Assembly: GCA_903827375.1 (NCBI GenBank)
Contig: CAIKHZ010000129.1
Location: forward strand, 1-52,668
Reading direction: 5' to 3'
Source: Akkermansiaceae bacterium
GTDB lineage: Bacteria; Verrucomicrobiota; Verrucomicrobiia; Verrucomicrobiales; Akkermansiaceae
Length of the DNA stretch: 52,668 bases
Part shown: positions 33,059 to 42,052 of the stretch, one piece after another
Layout of the letters: every line of letters begins with the position of its first letter
Numbering within the stretch: position 1 is the first letter of the stretch
Program-made: the position numbers and the translations under genes
Notes under the pieces: generated by a model
Database searches by the model: none
The model's input: the letters and a program-made list of their open reading frames with translations, nothing else
What the model was told of the DNA's origin: nothing

Positions 33059-33799
33059 TCAGTTGCGGGGAGGGCCAGAACGGCGATTGTTGTTGCGATC
33101 ACCGCCACGGTCACCGCCGCGATCGCCGCGGTCATTGCGATCACCACGGCCTTGTTGTTGGGCCTGCTTGGGATCTTCCTCCTTTTTGTTAACCCAGCAT
33201 TTGACACCGATGATGCCATAGAGGGTGCGGGCTTCTGCGAAACCGTATTCGAGGGGGACGCGGAGAGTTTGGAGGGGCACTTTACCTTCGCGATAGGATT
33301 CAGAGCGGGCGATGTCGGCACCACCAAGGCGGCCGGCGACGCGAAGGCGGATGCCTTCAGCGCCGAACTCCATGGCGGTTTGAATAGCGCGCTTCATGGC
33401 ACGGCGGAAGCTGATACGGCGTTCGAGCTGGACGGCGACCTGCTCGGCGACGAGTTGGGCATCGAGTTCGGGCTTACGGATCTCGAGGATATCGAGTTTG
33501 ACTTGGGCACCTTTGCAGATATCGGTGATATCCTTGGTCATGACCTCGATTTCCTTGCCCTGGCGGCCGATGATGAGGCCTGGGCGGGAAGTATGGAGGG
33601 TGACGCGGACACTGTTCCAAGCGCGTTCGATGACGACCTTGGCGAGGCCGGCGTTCTGGAGTTTGTTGCGGAGGTAAGCACGGACGGAAAGGTCCTCGTG
33701 GAGCTTATCGGTGTAGTCCTTGCCACTGGCATACCACTTGGAGCGCCAGTCCTTGTTGACAGCGAGGCGGAATGCGATCGGATTTACTTTCTGGCCCAT
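33059..33799 (-). CDS. rpsC: 30S ribosomal protein S3 with Arg/Gly/Asp-rich C-terminal tail
   Basis: 246 residues starting MGQKVNPIAFRLAVNKDWRS. The KH domain has VRVTLHTSRPGLIIGRQGKEIE, and the C-terminal domain YGFAEARTLYGIIGVKCWVNK. After KKEED comes a tail of about 35 residues, rich in RGDRNDRGDRGGDRGG-type repeats and Asn, ending SGPPRN. S3 lines the mRNA entry tunnel with S4 and S5 and has helicase function there. Similar low-complexity enrichment occurs on S5 in the same cluster. No Shine-Dalgarno precedes the ATG. Confidence 0.97.
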   Translation of the reverse strand: MGQKVNPIAFRLAVNKDWRSKWYASGKDYTDKLHEDLSVRAYLRNKLQNAGLAKVVIERAWNSVRVTLHTSRPGLIIGRQGKEIEVMTKDITDICKGAQVKLDILEIRKPELDAQLVAEQVAVQLERRISFRRAMKRAIQTAMEFGAEGIRLRVAGRLGGADIARSESYREGKVPLQTLRVPLEYGFAEARTLYGIIGVKCWVNKKEEDPKQAQQQGRGDRNDRGDRGGDRGGDRNNNRRSGPPRN

Positions 33800-33832
33800 G
33801 GTCTGTGAGGGATGAGATTAATGAGGGAGGGT

Positions 33833-34264
33833 TCAGGCTTGTGCTTCTTCTTCTGCGGGTGCCTCGGCAACCGGGGCTGCGGGAGACTTTTTCTTGGCGA
33901 CTTTGGGGATGGCCCTGGTCTTTTTCTCAGGGGCGGAGCCAACGAGAGTGATGTAAATGTGGCTGGAGCGCTTGAGGAGCGGACCGGCGGAACCTTTGGC
34001 CCGGGGACTGAAGCGGCGCAAAGTAGGACCAGCACCGATGACAGCCTCCTTGATGACCAAGGAATTGGTGTCGAGCGAATAGTTGTTCTCCGCATCAGCG
34101 ATGGCGGTTTTGAGCGTCTTGCCAATGAGGACTGCCGCCTTCTTAGGGGTGAAGTTGAGAATATCCAGGGCGCTCGAAACGGGCAAGCCTTGGATTTCCC
34201 GGGCGACATCCCGCGCTTTTTGCGGCGAGAGACGAATGAATTTGGTGCTGCTTTTGACTTCCAT
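33833..34264 (-). CDS. rplV: 50S ribosomal protein L22 with charged C-terminal tail
   Basis: 143 residues starting MEVKSSTKFIRLSPQKARDVAREIQG, with the long beta-hairpin region (RRFSPRAKGSAGPLLKRSSHIYITLVG) that reaches into the exit tunnel. Beyond the usual end a tail of about 33 residues alternates Lys/Pro and Ala/Glu (KVAKKKSPAAPVAEAPAEEE). Its normal upstream neighbour rpsS is separated from it by an exported coiled-coil gene. No Shine-Dalgarno is visible. Confidence 0.97.
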   Translation of the reverse strand: MEVKSSTKFIRLSPQKARDVAREIQGLPVSSALDILNFTPKKAAVLIGKTLKTAIADAENNYSLDTNSLVIKEAVIGAGPTLRRFSPRAKGSAGPLLKRSSHIYITLVGSAPEKKTRAIPKVAKKKSPAAPVAEAPAEEEAQA

Positions 34265-34302
34265 AAGGCGGCGGACGTGAGGAGTTGGTGGGGCGGTGAG
34301 GC

Positions 34303-35019
34303 TTATTCGGTTTCGAGAACGGCGAGGTCGCCGGGTCGGGGAGAATCAAAGGATGCATCCACCTGTTCAGTGAAGGCACCGCTGACGGCCTTGCGGACGT
34401 CGGCGAGAATGGCTTTGGCGTACGGTTGCTGGCCGCGCAGGAGGCGGAAGCTCATGCCGATTTTGGCACCTTGGATTTCGCCGAGGTTGAGGACGAGCAT
34501 CCCACTTTCCTGATCGATGCTGACGACGCGGGCCTTTTGGAGGGAACCGGCGACGACATCGGGGCGGGGTTTCTGGCGCAAGCCGAGGATGGAGTCAAGC
34601 TCGCGCAGCGATGTTTCGACGCGCAGGCGGGTGGCGGGGTCGGAGACGACGGCTTGGCGCAGGTAGTCGGTGACGGCGACGGTGAGGTGCCTGGCGGTGG
34701 ATTCGAGTTCGGTGATGCGTTCCTTGGACAACTCAATGTCCGAGGCAGCCCGCACCAACCGGTCATCACCGCCATCGAGGAGGTTTTTGCCAAGGGCTTC
34801 AAGGCGCAGGCGCACTTGCGCAAGTTGCGCGGTTGCCTGTTTCTCGCCGCGATTGGCCTCGGCAAGGCTGCGTTGGAGGGTGCGGTTCTGCTCTCGCAAA
34901 TCAGTCACCGTTTCCCGCAGTCTCTCGACACTCTCACCCTGCTGGGCCGGGCACAACCCGCCCACGGCCAGCCACCCGAGGGTGACGGCAAGCGTTGGCA
35001 GATGGAGCAAGTGGCGCAT
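34303..35019 (-). CDS. Exported coiled-coil protein inserted between rpsS and rplV
   Basis: 238 residues from the ATG at 35019 (MRHLLHLPTLAVTLGWLAVGG, a signal peptide ending before CPAQQGES); the frame is open to 35172 but overlaps rpsS there. Residues about 30-130 form a heptad-rich coiled coil (SVERLRETVTDLREQNRTLQRSLAEANRGE … ITELESTARHLTVAVTDYL). The C-terminal ~75 residues (KARVVSIDQESGMLVLNLGEIQGAKIGMSFRLLRG) resemble the small beta domain that ends some periplasmic assembly proteins such as FlgT or MreC. It lies 28 bp after rpsS and 38 bp before rplV on the same strand, so it should be cotranscribed with ribosomal proteins. Function unknown. The reading frame and codon choice look like those of the neighbours. 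Confidence 0.85.
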   Translation of the reverse strand: MRHLLHLPTLAVTLGWLAVGGLCPAQQGESVERLRETVTDLREQNRTLQRSLAEANRGEKQATAQLAQVRLRLEALGKNLLDGGDDRLVRAASDIELSKERITELESTARHLTVAVTDYLRQAVVSDPATRLRVETSLRELDSILGLRQKPRPDVVAGSLQKARVVSIDQESGMLVLNLGEIQGAKIGMSFRLLRGQQPYAKAILADVRKAVSGAFTEQVDASFDSPRPGDLAVLETE

Positions 35020-35047
35020 GAGAGTGAGGATGAGCGAGTACAACAGG

Positions 35048-35320
35048 TTATTTCTTGCCGATGCCGCCGTGGTTGCGGAAAATGCGGGTCGGAGCAAATT
35101 CGCCGAGTTTGTGGCCGACCATATTTTCGGTGACATAGACCGGCACAAACGTTTTGCCATTGTGGACGGCAAAGTTGTGGCTGACGAAGTCGGGGGTGAT
35201 CATCGACTTGCGGCTCCAGGTTTTGATGGGCTTGCGGTCGGATCCGGCATCGGCGACGACGTCAATCTTGGCGAGGAGCTTTTGATCAACGAAGGGGCCT
35301 TTCTTGAGTGAGCGGGGCAT
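35048..35320 (-). CDS. rpsS: 30S ribosomal protein S19
   Basis: 90 residues with the S19 signature [39 protein letters not shown] and [23 protein letters not shown]19 binds 16S rRNA in the 30S head with S13. It follows rplB by 48 bp. Its downstream neighbour is the exported coiled-coil gene rather than rplV. Confidence 0.97.
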   Translation of the reverse strand: MPRSLKKGPFVDQKLLAKIDVVADAGSDRKPIKTWSRKSMITPDFVSHNFAVHNGKTFVPVYVTENMVGHKLGEFAPTRIFRNHGGIGKK

Positions 35321-35368
35321 GGGGATCGGTGCGTTAGAATACGGGTCGTAAGGAACGGGCGAAGTGGA

Positions 35369-36208
35369 TTATGACTTCTTGTGGCGGGATTCGACGATGA
35401 AGATGGAGGTGGTCTTCTTGACGTGGCGGGTTTTCTGGCCCTTGGCGTGTCCCCATGGGCTGAGCAGATGCTGGCGACCGCCGCCGGATTTGGATTTCCC
35501 TTCGCCACCGCCGTTGGGATGGTCAACCGGGTTCATGGTCATGCCGCGGACGGTTGGGCGAACGCCCATCCAACGGGTGCGGCCGGCCTTACCCGAAACT
35601 TCGTTCATGTGGTCGCGATTGCCGACCTGGCCGATGGTGCAGAAGCACGCTTCGTGGAAGCGACGGATTTCTCCGGAAGGCATTTTGACAAGTGCCCAGC
35701 CACCATCACGGTTGGAGAGGACGGCTTGCTGGCCGGCCGAACGGGCGACCTTGCCACCGTTGCCCGGGAGCAATTCGATGTTGTGAATGGAGGTACCCAG
35801 CGGCACACAGCGCAGCGGCATGGCATTGCCAGTCTTGGGGGCGACCTTTTCGCCAGCAATAACTGCGGCACCGACTTCGAGGCCAACCGGGGCTAGGATG
35901 TAATTTTTGAGTCCGTCCTCGTACTGGATGAGTGCGATGCGGCAGGTGCGGTTCGGATCATACTCGATGCCAATGACGGTGGCAGGCATGTCATGCTTGC
36001 GACGCTTGAAGTCGATGATGCGATAATGGCGCTTGTGGCCACCGCCGACGTGGCGGCAAGTGATGCGGCCGGTGTTATTGCGGCCACCGGAGCGTTTAAG
36101 CGGGGTGATGAGGCTCTTCTCCGGTTTGCTTTTGGTCACTTCCTCAAATGAGGGATGGGACTTGTAGCGGGCGGAGGGAGTGATGGGATTGAAGTTTTTC
36201 AGGGGCAT
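35369..36208 (-). CDS. rplB: 50S ribosomal protein L2
   Basis: 279 residues, standard length. Motifs include [20 protein letters not shown], the central [11 protein letters not shown]-like [22 protein letters not shown] and the C-terminal [25 protein letters not shown] loop near the peptidyl-transferase centre, including its conserved His. L2 is needed for subunit joining and peptide-bond formation. It lies between rplW and rpsS. Confidence 0.97.
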   Translation of the reverse strand: MPLKNFNPITPSARYKSHPSFEEVTKSKPEKSLITPLKRSGGRNNTGRITCRHVGGGHKRHYRIIDFKRRKHDMPATVIGIEYDPNRTCRIALIQYEDGLKNYILAPVGLEVGAAVIAGEKVAPKTGNAMPLRCVPLGTSIHNIELLPGNGGKVARSAGQQAVLSNRDGGWALVKMPSGEIRRFHEACFCTIGQVGNRDHMNEVSGKAGRTRWMGVRPTVRGMTMNPVDHPNGGGEGKSKSGGGRQHLLSPWGHAKGQKTRHVKKTTSIFIVESRHKKS

Positions 36209-36256
36209 GACTCGCGGAACGGTTCGAGGTTACGTGTGCTGCATCAGAGGTGCGGC

Positions 36257-36541
36257 TCAGACGAGGTCGAGAGACTCGCCAGCTACAAGACGGACAATGG
36301 CTTTTTTCCAGTGATTGGTGCGGCCGGCGTCGGCACGGCGGCGGCGGCGCGCCTTGCCGAGGCAATTGGCGGTGCGGACGGAGTCGACTTTTTTACCGAA
36401 CAACGTTTCGACGGCCTGCTTGATTTCAAGCTTGTTAGCCCGGCGGTCCACTTTGAGGACGATTTCGTTGTTCGTCTCTTGGAGGAGAGTTGCCTTTTCG
36501 CTAAGATGAAGGTTGGTAATGACCTGGTAGATGTCTTTCAT
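36257..36541 (-). CDS. rplW: 50S ribosomal protein L23
   Basis: 94 residues from the ATG at 36541 (MKDIYQVITNLHLSEKATLL); the longer open frame to 36715 runs into rplD and is rejected. The L23 pattern is clear: IVLKVDRRANKLEIKQAVETLFGKKVDSVRTANCLGKARRR. L23 lies at the exit tunnel and docks trigger factor and SRP. It follows rplD by 25 bp. Confidence 0.95.
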   Translation of the reverse strand: MKDIYQVITNLHLSEKATLLQETNNEIVLKVDRRANKLEIKQAVETLFGKKVDSVRTANCLGKARRRRRADAGRTNHWKKAIVRLVAGESLDLV

Positions 36542-36566
36542 GGTCTTCGGGTGAGGGGTCCGGGGT

Positions 36567-37175
36567 TTAGGCGGTGCGATGGGCCAAAGTGGTGAGGGCG
36601 TCACCCACGAGGATGACGGAGTTGGCGAGGAGAAGCTGTTCGACGTTGAGGTCGCTGGCAGTGACGAGCTGGACCCAGCTGACGTTGCGGCCTGCGAGGT
36701 AGGTATTTTCGTCAAACGAGTTACCTACGACGAGGATTTTGGCTGGGGGCGTGATGGCAGACAGCGCGGAGATGAAAGACTTGGTCTTGCCATCTGGAAT
36801 GGTGAAGGAATCCACCGTGCGGATGGTGCCGGCGCGGGTCAGATCGCCCAACACGCGGCGCAGGGCGAGCTTGCGGACGGTCTTGGGGACTTTTTTGGAA
36901 TAGTCACGGGGACGAGGGCCGAAGACCACGCCGCCGCCGACGAAGATTGGGGCGCGCTTGTCGCCGTGGCGGGCGTTGCCGGTGCCCTTTTGCTTGAAAA
37001 TTTTCTTATTGTTACCGGACACTTCGCCACGCGTTTTGGTGCAGGCGGAGCCGGTGCGGCGGTTGGCGCGATAAGCGGTCACGAGGTCGTGGACTGCTTG
37101 GCGGCCTTTTTCGACGCCAGCTAACACGAGGTTGGCGGCTTGGGCGTCTTCAATGGTGAAGGTCTGTGCGGACAT
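36567..37175 (-). CDS. rplD: 50S ribosomal protein L4
   Basis: 202 residues. Signature: the extended loop region [32 protein letters not shown] followed by [28 protein letters not shown]4 reaches into the exit tunnel and in E. coli also represses the S10 operon. It lies between rplC and rplW. No Shine-Dalgarno is seen before the ATG. Confidence 0.97.
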   Translation of the reverse strand: MSAQTFTIEDAQAANLVLAGVEKGRQAVHDLVTAYRANRRTGSACTKTRGEVSGNNKKIFKQKGTGNARHGDKRAPIFVGGGVVFGPRPRDYSKKVPKTVRKLALRRVLGDLTRAGTIRTVDSFTIPDGKTKSFISALSAITPPAKILVVGNSFDENTYLAGRNVSWVQLVTASDLNVEQLLLANSVILVGDALTTLAHRTA

Positions 37176-37220
37176 GACTGGGAAGCTGTGTAAAAGGTTT
37201 CAGAGGGGGAACGCGGGAAC

Positions 37221-37856
37221 TCAAGCGCTCTTCTTCTTGGCGGGACGGACGGTGAGATAACTGCCGGTGGCACCGGGAACCGGGCCGGAGACAAGGATCA
37301 CGCCATCCTCGGGACGAATCCCAACAATTTTTAGGTTTTGCACGGTGGCACGGGTCTGGCCGTGGTGGCCGGGCATCTTCTGGTTCTTCCAGACGCGGCC
37401 CGGGGTCGAGCGGCAACCGATGGCACCGGTGCGCCGATGCATCATGGAGCCGTGGGTTTGCTTGAGGCCGCCGAAGTCATAGCGTTTGTAAACCCCTTGG
37501 AAACCTTTGCCGATGGTCGTGCCGATCACGTCAACCCACTGGCCTTCCGTGAAAACATCCAAACCTGGATGCACCGCTGGTGGCGTGGTGCCATTCTCCA
37601 AACGGAATTCTTGGATAAAGCGCTTTGGCGTGGAACCGGCTTTCTTGAAGCGCCCCAGATCAGGCTTGATAACGCGATGTTCCTTTTGGTCGTCGAAGCC
37701 GACCTGCACGGCGGTGTAGCCGTCGGTGTCGGGGGTTTTGACCTGGAGCACAGTGTTACCGGACACGTCGATGACGGTGACGGGAATCATGCTGCCTGCC
37801 TGTTGGTCAAACAGACGGGTCATGCCGAGTTTTTTGCCTAAAATTCCGAGAGACAT
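37221..37856 (-). CDS. rplC: 50S ribosomal protein L3
   Basis: 211 residues starting [21 protein letters not shown], with [56 protein letters not shown], the classical L3 loop near the peptidyl-transferase centre. L3 is an early 50S assembly protein. It lies between rpsJ and rplD. Confidence 0.97.
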   Translation of the reverse strand: MSLGILGKKLGMTRLFDQQAGSMIPVTVIDVSGNTVLQVKTPDTDGYTAVQVGFDDQKEHRVIKPDLGRFKKAGSTPKRFIQEFRLENGTTPPAVHPGLDVFTEGQWVDVIGTTIGKGFQGVYKRYDFGGLKQTHGSMMHRRTGAIGCRSTPGRVWKNQKMPGHHGQTRATVQNLKIVGIRPEDGVILVSGPVPGATGSYLTVRPAKKKSA

Positions 37857-37915
37857 GGCGTGGAGGGAGATGGAAGATTGTGGATAGGGGGATCGGGGAA
37901 GCAGCGGAGGGCAAC

Positions 37916-38224
37916 TCAGATGCGGATGGTGATGTCAACGCCGGCGGGGAGGTTGAGTTTCTTCAACTCATCGACGGTGCGGGCGGTCGGATCGACAATA
38001 TCGAGGAGCCGCTTGTGGGTGCGGATTTCGAATTGTTCGGCTGACTTTTTGTTAACGTGGACGGAACGATTGACACTGAACTTCTCGATGCGGGTGGGCA
38101 GCGGGATGGGACCTGCGACGCGAGCCCCGGTGCGTTTGGCGGTCTCCACGATTTCTTGAGCCGAGCGGTCGATGGCGCGGTGGTCGTAGGCACGCAGGCG
38201 GATGCGGATTTTCTGAGTTTCCAT
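37916..38224 (-). CDS. rpsJ: 30S ribosomal protein S10
   Basis: 102 residues starting [27 protein letters not shown], with [18 protein letters not shown] and [22 protein letters not shown]10 (NusE) also serves as a transcription antitermination factor. It starts the S10 block, only 54 bp after fusA; tuf is absent between them. The start is preceded by CCTCCTCCACC rather than a Shine-Dalgarno. Confidence 0.97.
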   Translation of the reverse strand: METQKIRIRLRAYDHRAIDRSAQEIVETAKRTGARVAGPIPLPTRIEKFSVNRSVHVNKKSAEQFEIRTHKRLLDIVDPTARTVDELKKLNLPAGVDITIRI

Positions 38225-38278
38225 GGTGGAGGAGGGGGTGGCGGTTTGCGTGTGGGGGTGAGGACGTGGGAGGATCTG

Positions 38279-40420
38279 TTAGCCGAGACGATCGTTAACG
38301 ATTGAATCAGCGACGTTATTGGGGACTTGTTCGAAATGGGAGGGAGTCATTGCGTAGGAGGCGCGGCCCGATGAGAGCGTGCGCACCGCAGTGGAGTAAC
38401 CGAACATTTCTTTGAGCGGCACTTTCGCGTGAACGATGGTCAGGCGGCCTTTGGTTTCGGAGTTGCCGATTTGGCCACGGCGGCGGTTCAGGTCGCCCAT
38501 GACGTCGCCTTGATAGTCTTCCGGGGTCGAGACTTCAACGGCCATGATGGGTTCTAGCAAAATCGGGCCAGCTTTCTTGAAGGCATCTTTCATGGCGAAG
38601 ATGGCGGCCATGGTGAAGGCGTTTTCATTAGAATCCACTTCGTGATACGAGCCATCGATGATTTCGACGGCGACGTCCACGACTGGATAGCCTGCGATGA
38701 CGCCGTTGGTCATGGACTCGGTGACACCCTTAAAGACTGAGTTGATATACTCTTTGGGAATCGAACCGCCGACCGTCTTGTTTTCGATCGTTAGACCCTT
38801 GCCCTTTTCGTTAGGCTTGATCTTGAGGACCACATGGCCGTATTGGCCGCGGCCGCCGGACTGCTTGACGAGTTTGCCATCGCCATCTGCGGGTTTGGTG
38901 ATGGTTTCGCGGTAGGCGATTTGGGGAGCGCCGGTATTGGCGGCTACTTTGAACTCGCGGCGAATACGATCGATGATGATCTCGAGGTGGAGTTCGCCCA
39001 TGCCGGAGATGATCGTCTGGGCGGTGTCCTCGTCGGTTTTCACCATGAACGTCGGATCCTCTTCGGACAGGCGGCCCAAGGCCAGCCCGAGCTTTTCTTG
39101 GTCGGCCTTGGTTTTTGGTTCGACGGCCATGGATATGACCGGATCGGGAAAGGTGGGTGGCTCGAGCACCACATCGTGGCCTGGGGTGGCCAGGGTGTCG
39201 CCGGTGGTGACGTTTTTTAGGCCAACCAAGGCGGCGATATCGCCGGCGTAGCAAGCGTCAATGTCCTTGTGTTCGTTGGCTTGGATTTGGATCAGGCGGC
39301 CGACCCGTTCGCTGCGGCGTGTGCGGGGATTGTAAACCGTGTCCCCCTTCTTTACCATGCCGGAATAGACGCGGAAGAACACCAACTTGCCGACGTATTT
39401 GTCAGCCCACAACTTAAAGGCAAGGGCAACGAATTTTTCGTTGTCGGAGGTCAGCACGCCGATGATTCTCTCGCGGTTATCGGGGTCCATGCCCTGAGCC
39501 GGCGGGATGTCCAGGGGGCTGGGAAGATAGTCAACCACTGCGTCGAGCAGGTATTGGACGCCTTTGTTCTTAAAGGCCGAACCGCCAGCTACGGGAACAA
39601 GTTTGTTAGCGATCGTGGCGCGGCGGATGCCTTGCTTGAGTTCGGTGGCGGTGATTGGCTGCTCGTGGACGAACTTATCGGCGATCTCGTCATCGACGTC
39701 GGCCACGGCATGGACCAATTCGTCGTAAGCGGTGGCAGCGATATCGGCGAGTTCGCCATCGAGTTCGGCAACCGAGTAGGTGGAGCCGAGTTTGTCGTCG
39801 TCTGAGAAATAGACAGCCTTTTGGTTGACCACGTCGATCTGGCCGATGAGTTGGTCTTCGGCGCCGATGGGGATGAGGACACGGACGGCGTTGGCACCGA
39901 GTTTTTCCCTCATCTCATGGCAGACGCTATTGAAATTTGCGCCGGTGCGATCCATCTTATTGACGAAGACGATGCGCGGGACATCGTACTTGGTGGCTTG
40001 GCGCCAAACGGTTTCGGTTTGGGGCTGGACGCCGGCCACTGCACAAAACACCACGATCGCTCCATCCAGCACCCGCAGCGAACGCTCCACCTCTGCGGTG
40101 AAGTCCACGTGGCCGGGGGTGTCGATGATATTGATGCGGTGCTTTTGTTCAGGAAACAACTTCACAGATCCCTCTTCGGCACGCTGCCACCATTCAGTGG
40201 TGACCGCAGCGGAAGTGATGGTGATGCCCCGTTCGCGCTCCTGCTCCATCCAATCGGTGGTGGCCGCACCATCGTGCACCTCACCAATTTTGTGAATCAT
40301 CCCGGTATAGAAAAGGATCCGCTCCGTGAGGGTCGTCTTGCCCGCATCAATGTGCGCGGCGATCCCGATATTCCGGGTGCGCTCAAGCACATATTGACGG
40401 TTTGGACTGTTGGGATTCAC
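38279..40420 (-). CDS. fusA: Elongation factor G
   Basis: 713 residues from a GTG start ([20 protein letters not shown]). GTPase motifs are complete: G1 AHIDAGKT (22-29), switch [11 protein letters not shown]3 DTPGH (100-104), G4 NKMD (154-157). Domains III-V follow with the conserved [13 protein letters not shown] and [17 protein letters not shown] drives tRNA-mRNA translocation and ribosome recycling. It lies between rpsG and rpsJ. A short 15-bp tandem repeat sits just upstream. Confidence 0.98.
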   Translation of the reverse strand: MNPNSPNRQYVLERTRNIGIAAHIDAGKTTLTERILFYTGMIHKIGEVHDGAATTDWMEQERERGITITSAAVTTEWWQRAEEGSVKLFPEQKHRINIIDTPGHVDFTAEVERSLRVLDGAIVVFCAVAGVQPQTETVWRQATKYDVPRIVFVNKMDRTGANFNSVCHEMREKLGANAVRVLIPIGAEDQLIGQIDVVNQKAVYFSDDDKLGSTYSVAELDGELADIAATAYDELVHAVADVDDEIADKFVHEQPITATELKQGIRRATIANKLVPVAGGSAFKNKGVQYLLDAVVDYLPSPLDIPPAQGMDPDNRERIIGVLTSDNEKFVALAFKLWADKYVGKLVFFRVYSGMVKKGDTVYNPRTRRSERVGRLIQIQANEHKDIDACYAGDIAALVGLKNVTTGDTLATPGHDVVLEPPTFPDPVISMAVEPKTKADQEKLGLALGRLSEEDPTFMVKTDEDTAQTIISGMGELHLEIIIDRIRREFKVAANTGAPQIAYRETITKPADGDGKLVKQSGGRGQYGHVVLKIKPNEKGKGLTIENKTVGGSIPKEYINSVFKGVTESMTNGVIAGYPVVDVAVEIIDGSYHEVDSNENAFTMAAIFAMKDAFKKAGPILLEPIMAVEVSTPEDYQGDVMGDLNRRRGQIGNSETKGRLTIVHAKVPLKEMFGYSTAVRTLSSGRASYAMTPSHFEQVPNNVADSIVNDRLG

Positions 40421-40442
40421 GAAGGGTGAGCGGGTCTGGTAA

Positions 40443-40479
40443 GTGGGAACTGAGTAGGTGGGAACTGAGTAGGTGGGAA
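40443..40479. repeat. 15-bp tandem repeat between rpsG and fusA
   Basis: GTGGGAACTGAGTAG occurs twice in a row (40443-40457 and 40458-40472) and a third partial copy GTGGGAA follows (40473-40479). It occupies the 78-bp gap between the rpsG stop and fusA start. Confidence 0.9.
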
Positions 40480-40498
40480 AATTCGCCGTAACTGCTGG

Positions 40499-40972
40499 TT
40501 ACCAGCGGAAGTGGGCAAAGGCACGGTTGGCCTGCGCCATCTTGTGCACGTCATCGCGTTTGCGCACCGCGCTGCCTTGGTTGTTGGCCGCGTCCTTGAT
40601 CTCATTGGCCAGCGCCACATGCATCGGTGTACCTTTACGATTGCGGGCATAATTGACCAACCAGCGCATCGCCAGCGACTCGGAACGATCGGGGGCAACT
40701 TCCAGCGGTACCTGATAGGTGGCACCACCCACGCGGCGGCTCTTCACCTCAACGCGTGGCTTGGAATTTTCAACAGCGCGAGTGACCACTTCGAGTGGGT
40801 CCACGGTGTCGATGCCTTCATTGGCACGGTCGATGGCGGCATAGACGATCCGTTGCGCCAGCGAGCGCATTCCGGATCGCATCACCTTGCTGATGAGGTG
40901 ACCGACGAGCGGGCTGTCGTAGCGGGGATCGCGACGGTCGGGCTTGGTAAAGACTCGCTTGCGGCGTGGCAT
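40499..40972 (-). CDS. rpsG: 30S ribosomal protein S7
   Basis: 157 residues starting MPRRKRVFTKPDRRDPRYDS, with the S7 core VKSRRVGGATYQVPLEVAPDRSESLAMRWLV and ANNQGSAVRKRDDVHKMAQANRAFAHFRW. S7 starts 30S head assembly and lines the E site; in E. coli it represses the str operon. It follows rpsL by 33 bp. No Shine-Dalgarno is visible. Confidence 0.97.
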   Translation of the reverse strand: MPRRKRVFTKPDRRDPRYDSPLVGHLISKVMRSGMRSLAQRIVYAAIDRANEGIDTVDPLEVVTRAVENSKPRVEVKSRRVGGATYQVPLEVAPDRSESLAMRWLVNYARNRKGTPMHVALANEIKDAANNQGSAVRKRDDVHKMAQANRAFAHFRW

Positions 40973-41005
40973 GGCGGTATGAGGTGCGGATTGGTTGGCG
41001 GTGGA

Positions 41006-41425
41006 TTATTTCTTCTTGCCTTTGACCGGGGCGGGGGCCGCTCCTGGCTTGCCCGGCTTCGGACGCTTGGCTCCGTACTTGGAGCGGCTTTGGCGGCGCT
41101 TATCGACACCCAAGGTATCGAGCGAGCCGCGGACGATGTGGTAACGGACACCCGGAAGGTCCTTGACGCGGCCGCCGCGGACCAAAACGATCGAGTGTTC
41201 CTGCAAATTGTGGCCTTCGCCGCCAATGTAGGCGATCACTTCGAAACCGTTGGTTAGACGCACTTTAGCCACCTTTCGAAGCGCCGAATTGGGCTTCTTA
41301 GGGGTACGTGTCATCACTTGGAGACAAACTCCTCGGCGCTGTGGGCAGTTCACAAGTGCGGGTGACTTCGACTTTTCGGCCGGAGTGAGGCGTCCCTTGC
41401 GAACGAGCTGATTGATGGTCGGCAT
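41006..41425 (-). CDS. rpsL: 30S ribosomal protein S12
   Basis: 139 residues from the ATG at 41425 ([20 protein letters not shown]); the open frame to 41611 is ignored. The decoding-centre loops are intact: [17 protein letters not shown] and [17 protein letters not shown], with the Lys residues known to control streptomycin sensitivity and the Asp usually methylthiolated. The C-terminus is extended with [19 protein letters not shown] Shine-Dalgarno-like GCAGGAAAT lies upstream. It is the first gene of the str-S10-spc cluster, with a candidate promoter at 41584-41611. Confidence 0.97.
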   Translation of the reverse strand: MPTINQLVRKGRLTPAEKSKSPALVNCPQRRGVCLQVMTRTPKKPNSALRKVAKVRLTNGFEVIAYIGGEGHNLQEHSIVLVRGGRVKDLPGVRYHIVRGSLDTLGVDKRRQSRSKYGAKRPKPGKPGAAPAPVKGKKK

Positions 41426-41583
41426 GATTTCCTGCGTGGTTCTGATTTTCCCGTGGGGACAAACCGGTGCGCCAGCGAGATTCCTCGCAGGAGCCTTTTT
41501 TCCGGTGCTGCACCCGATAAATTTTCCCTGATGTGGCAAACCGCGCCGTTGCTTGCGGCGGCGAGTTGCGATGTGGGGCGGCG

Positions 41584-41611
41584 AACTTAGGGACCTCAGC
41601 GACCCTTGCAA
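41584..41611 (-). promoter_or_regulatory. Candidate promoter of the str-S10-spc cluster
   Basis: On the minus strand: -35 TTGCAA (41606-41611), 16-bp spacer, -10 TAAGTT (41584-41589). The -35 lies in AGGGCTTGCAA, matching the AGGGCTTGACA of rpsT. The leader to the rpsL ATG would be about 150 nt, long enough for control structures; I could not assign one. Confidence 0.55.
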
Positions 41612-41638
41612 GCCCTAATTTCATTTTTTTTGATTTTT

Positions 41639-42052
41639 TTATTCGAGCCGCTTATTTTTCTGAAAAATCGAGAGACGGGTATGTTCGAGAAACTGGCGGT
41701 TATGCTCGGTTAGTCCGGCAATGCTCTCATGCAGCGGGCAAGGGGCCTGATTGCCGCACCACTCCGGACCGAATGGACAACGTGAACTGCTGTCCACTTG
41801 CTCAAACAACATGACGATGTCAATGAGCCGGATCTGAGCGGCGTCCATGGCAAGCGTGTAGCCGCCTCCAGGCCCGGGTTGCCCGCTGAGGTACCCCGCG
41901 CTGGCCAGTTGTGTCATCAGTTTGGCGGTGAACGCTGGAGAAATGTCCCTTGATTTGGCGATGAGCGCCGAGCCCACACGCTGTGGTGCCGCAGCGGCGA
42001 CGTAACTCATCACCGCGATGGCGTTGCTGGCGGTTTTTCCGTAGATGGGCAT
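41639..42052 (-). CDS. Rrf2-family transcriptional regulator with three cysteines
   Basis: 137 residues from the ATG at 42052 (MPIYGKTASNAIAVMSYVAA); the open frame to 42181 is not used. The N-terminal winged helix contains VGSALIAKSRDISPAFTAKLMTQLASAGYLSGQPGPGGGYTLA, the Rrf2 signature, and the dimerisation helix IRLIDIVMLFEQVD. Cys92, Cys99 and Cys105 (C-x6-C-x5-C) match the cluster-binding loop of IscR/NsrR-type members, so it may sense iron-sulfur status, NO or redox state. It lies upstream of rpsL on the same strand and divergent from the glnD-like gene, which may share its control region. Confidence 0.9.
   Translation of the reverse strand: MPIYGKTASNAIAVMSYVAAAAPQRVGSALIAKSRDISPAFTAKLMTQLASAGYLSGQPGPGGGYTLAMDAAQIRLIDIVMLFEQVDSSSRCPFGPEWCGNQAPCPLHESIAGLTEHNRQFLEHTRLSIFQKNKRLE

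Noticed and set aside
33152-33808. 218-codon plus-strand frame, with similar long frames opposite rpsE, fusA, rplB and rplC
   Set aside because: These are shadows of strongly conserved ribosomal genes in GC-rich DNA; their protein sequences show no domain.
41426-41638. Terminator between the Rrf2 gene and rpsL
   Set aside because: The region has long T/A runs but no stable hairpin before them, so cotranscription from the Rrf2 gene cannot be excluded.
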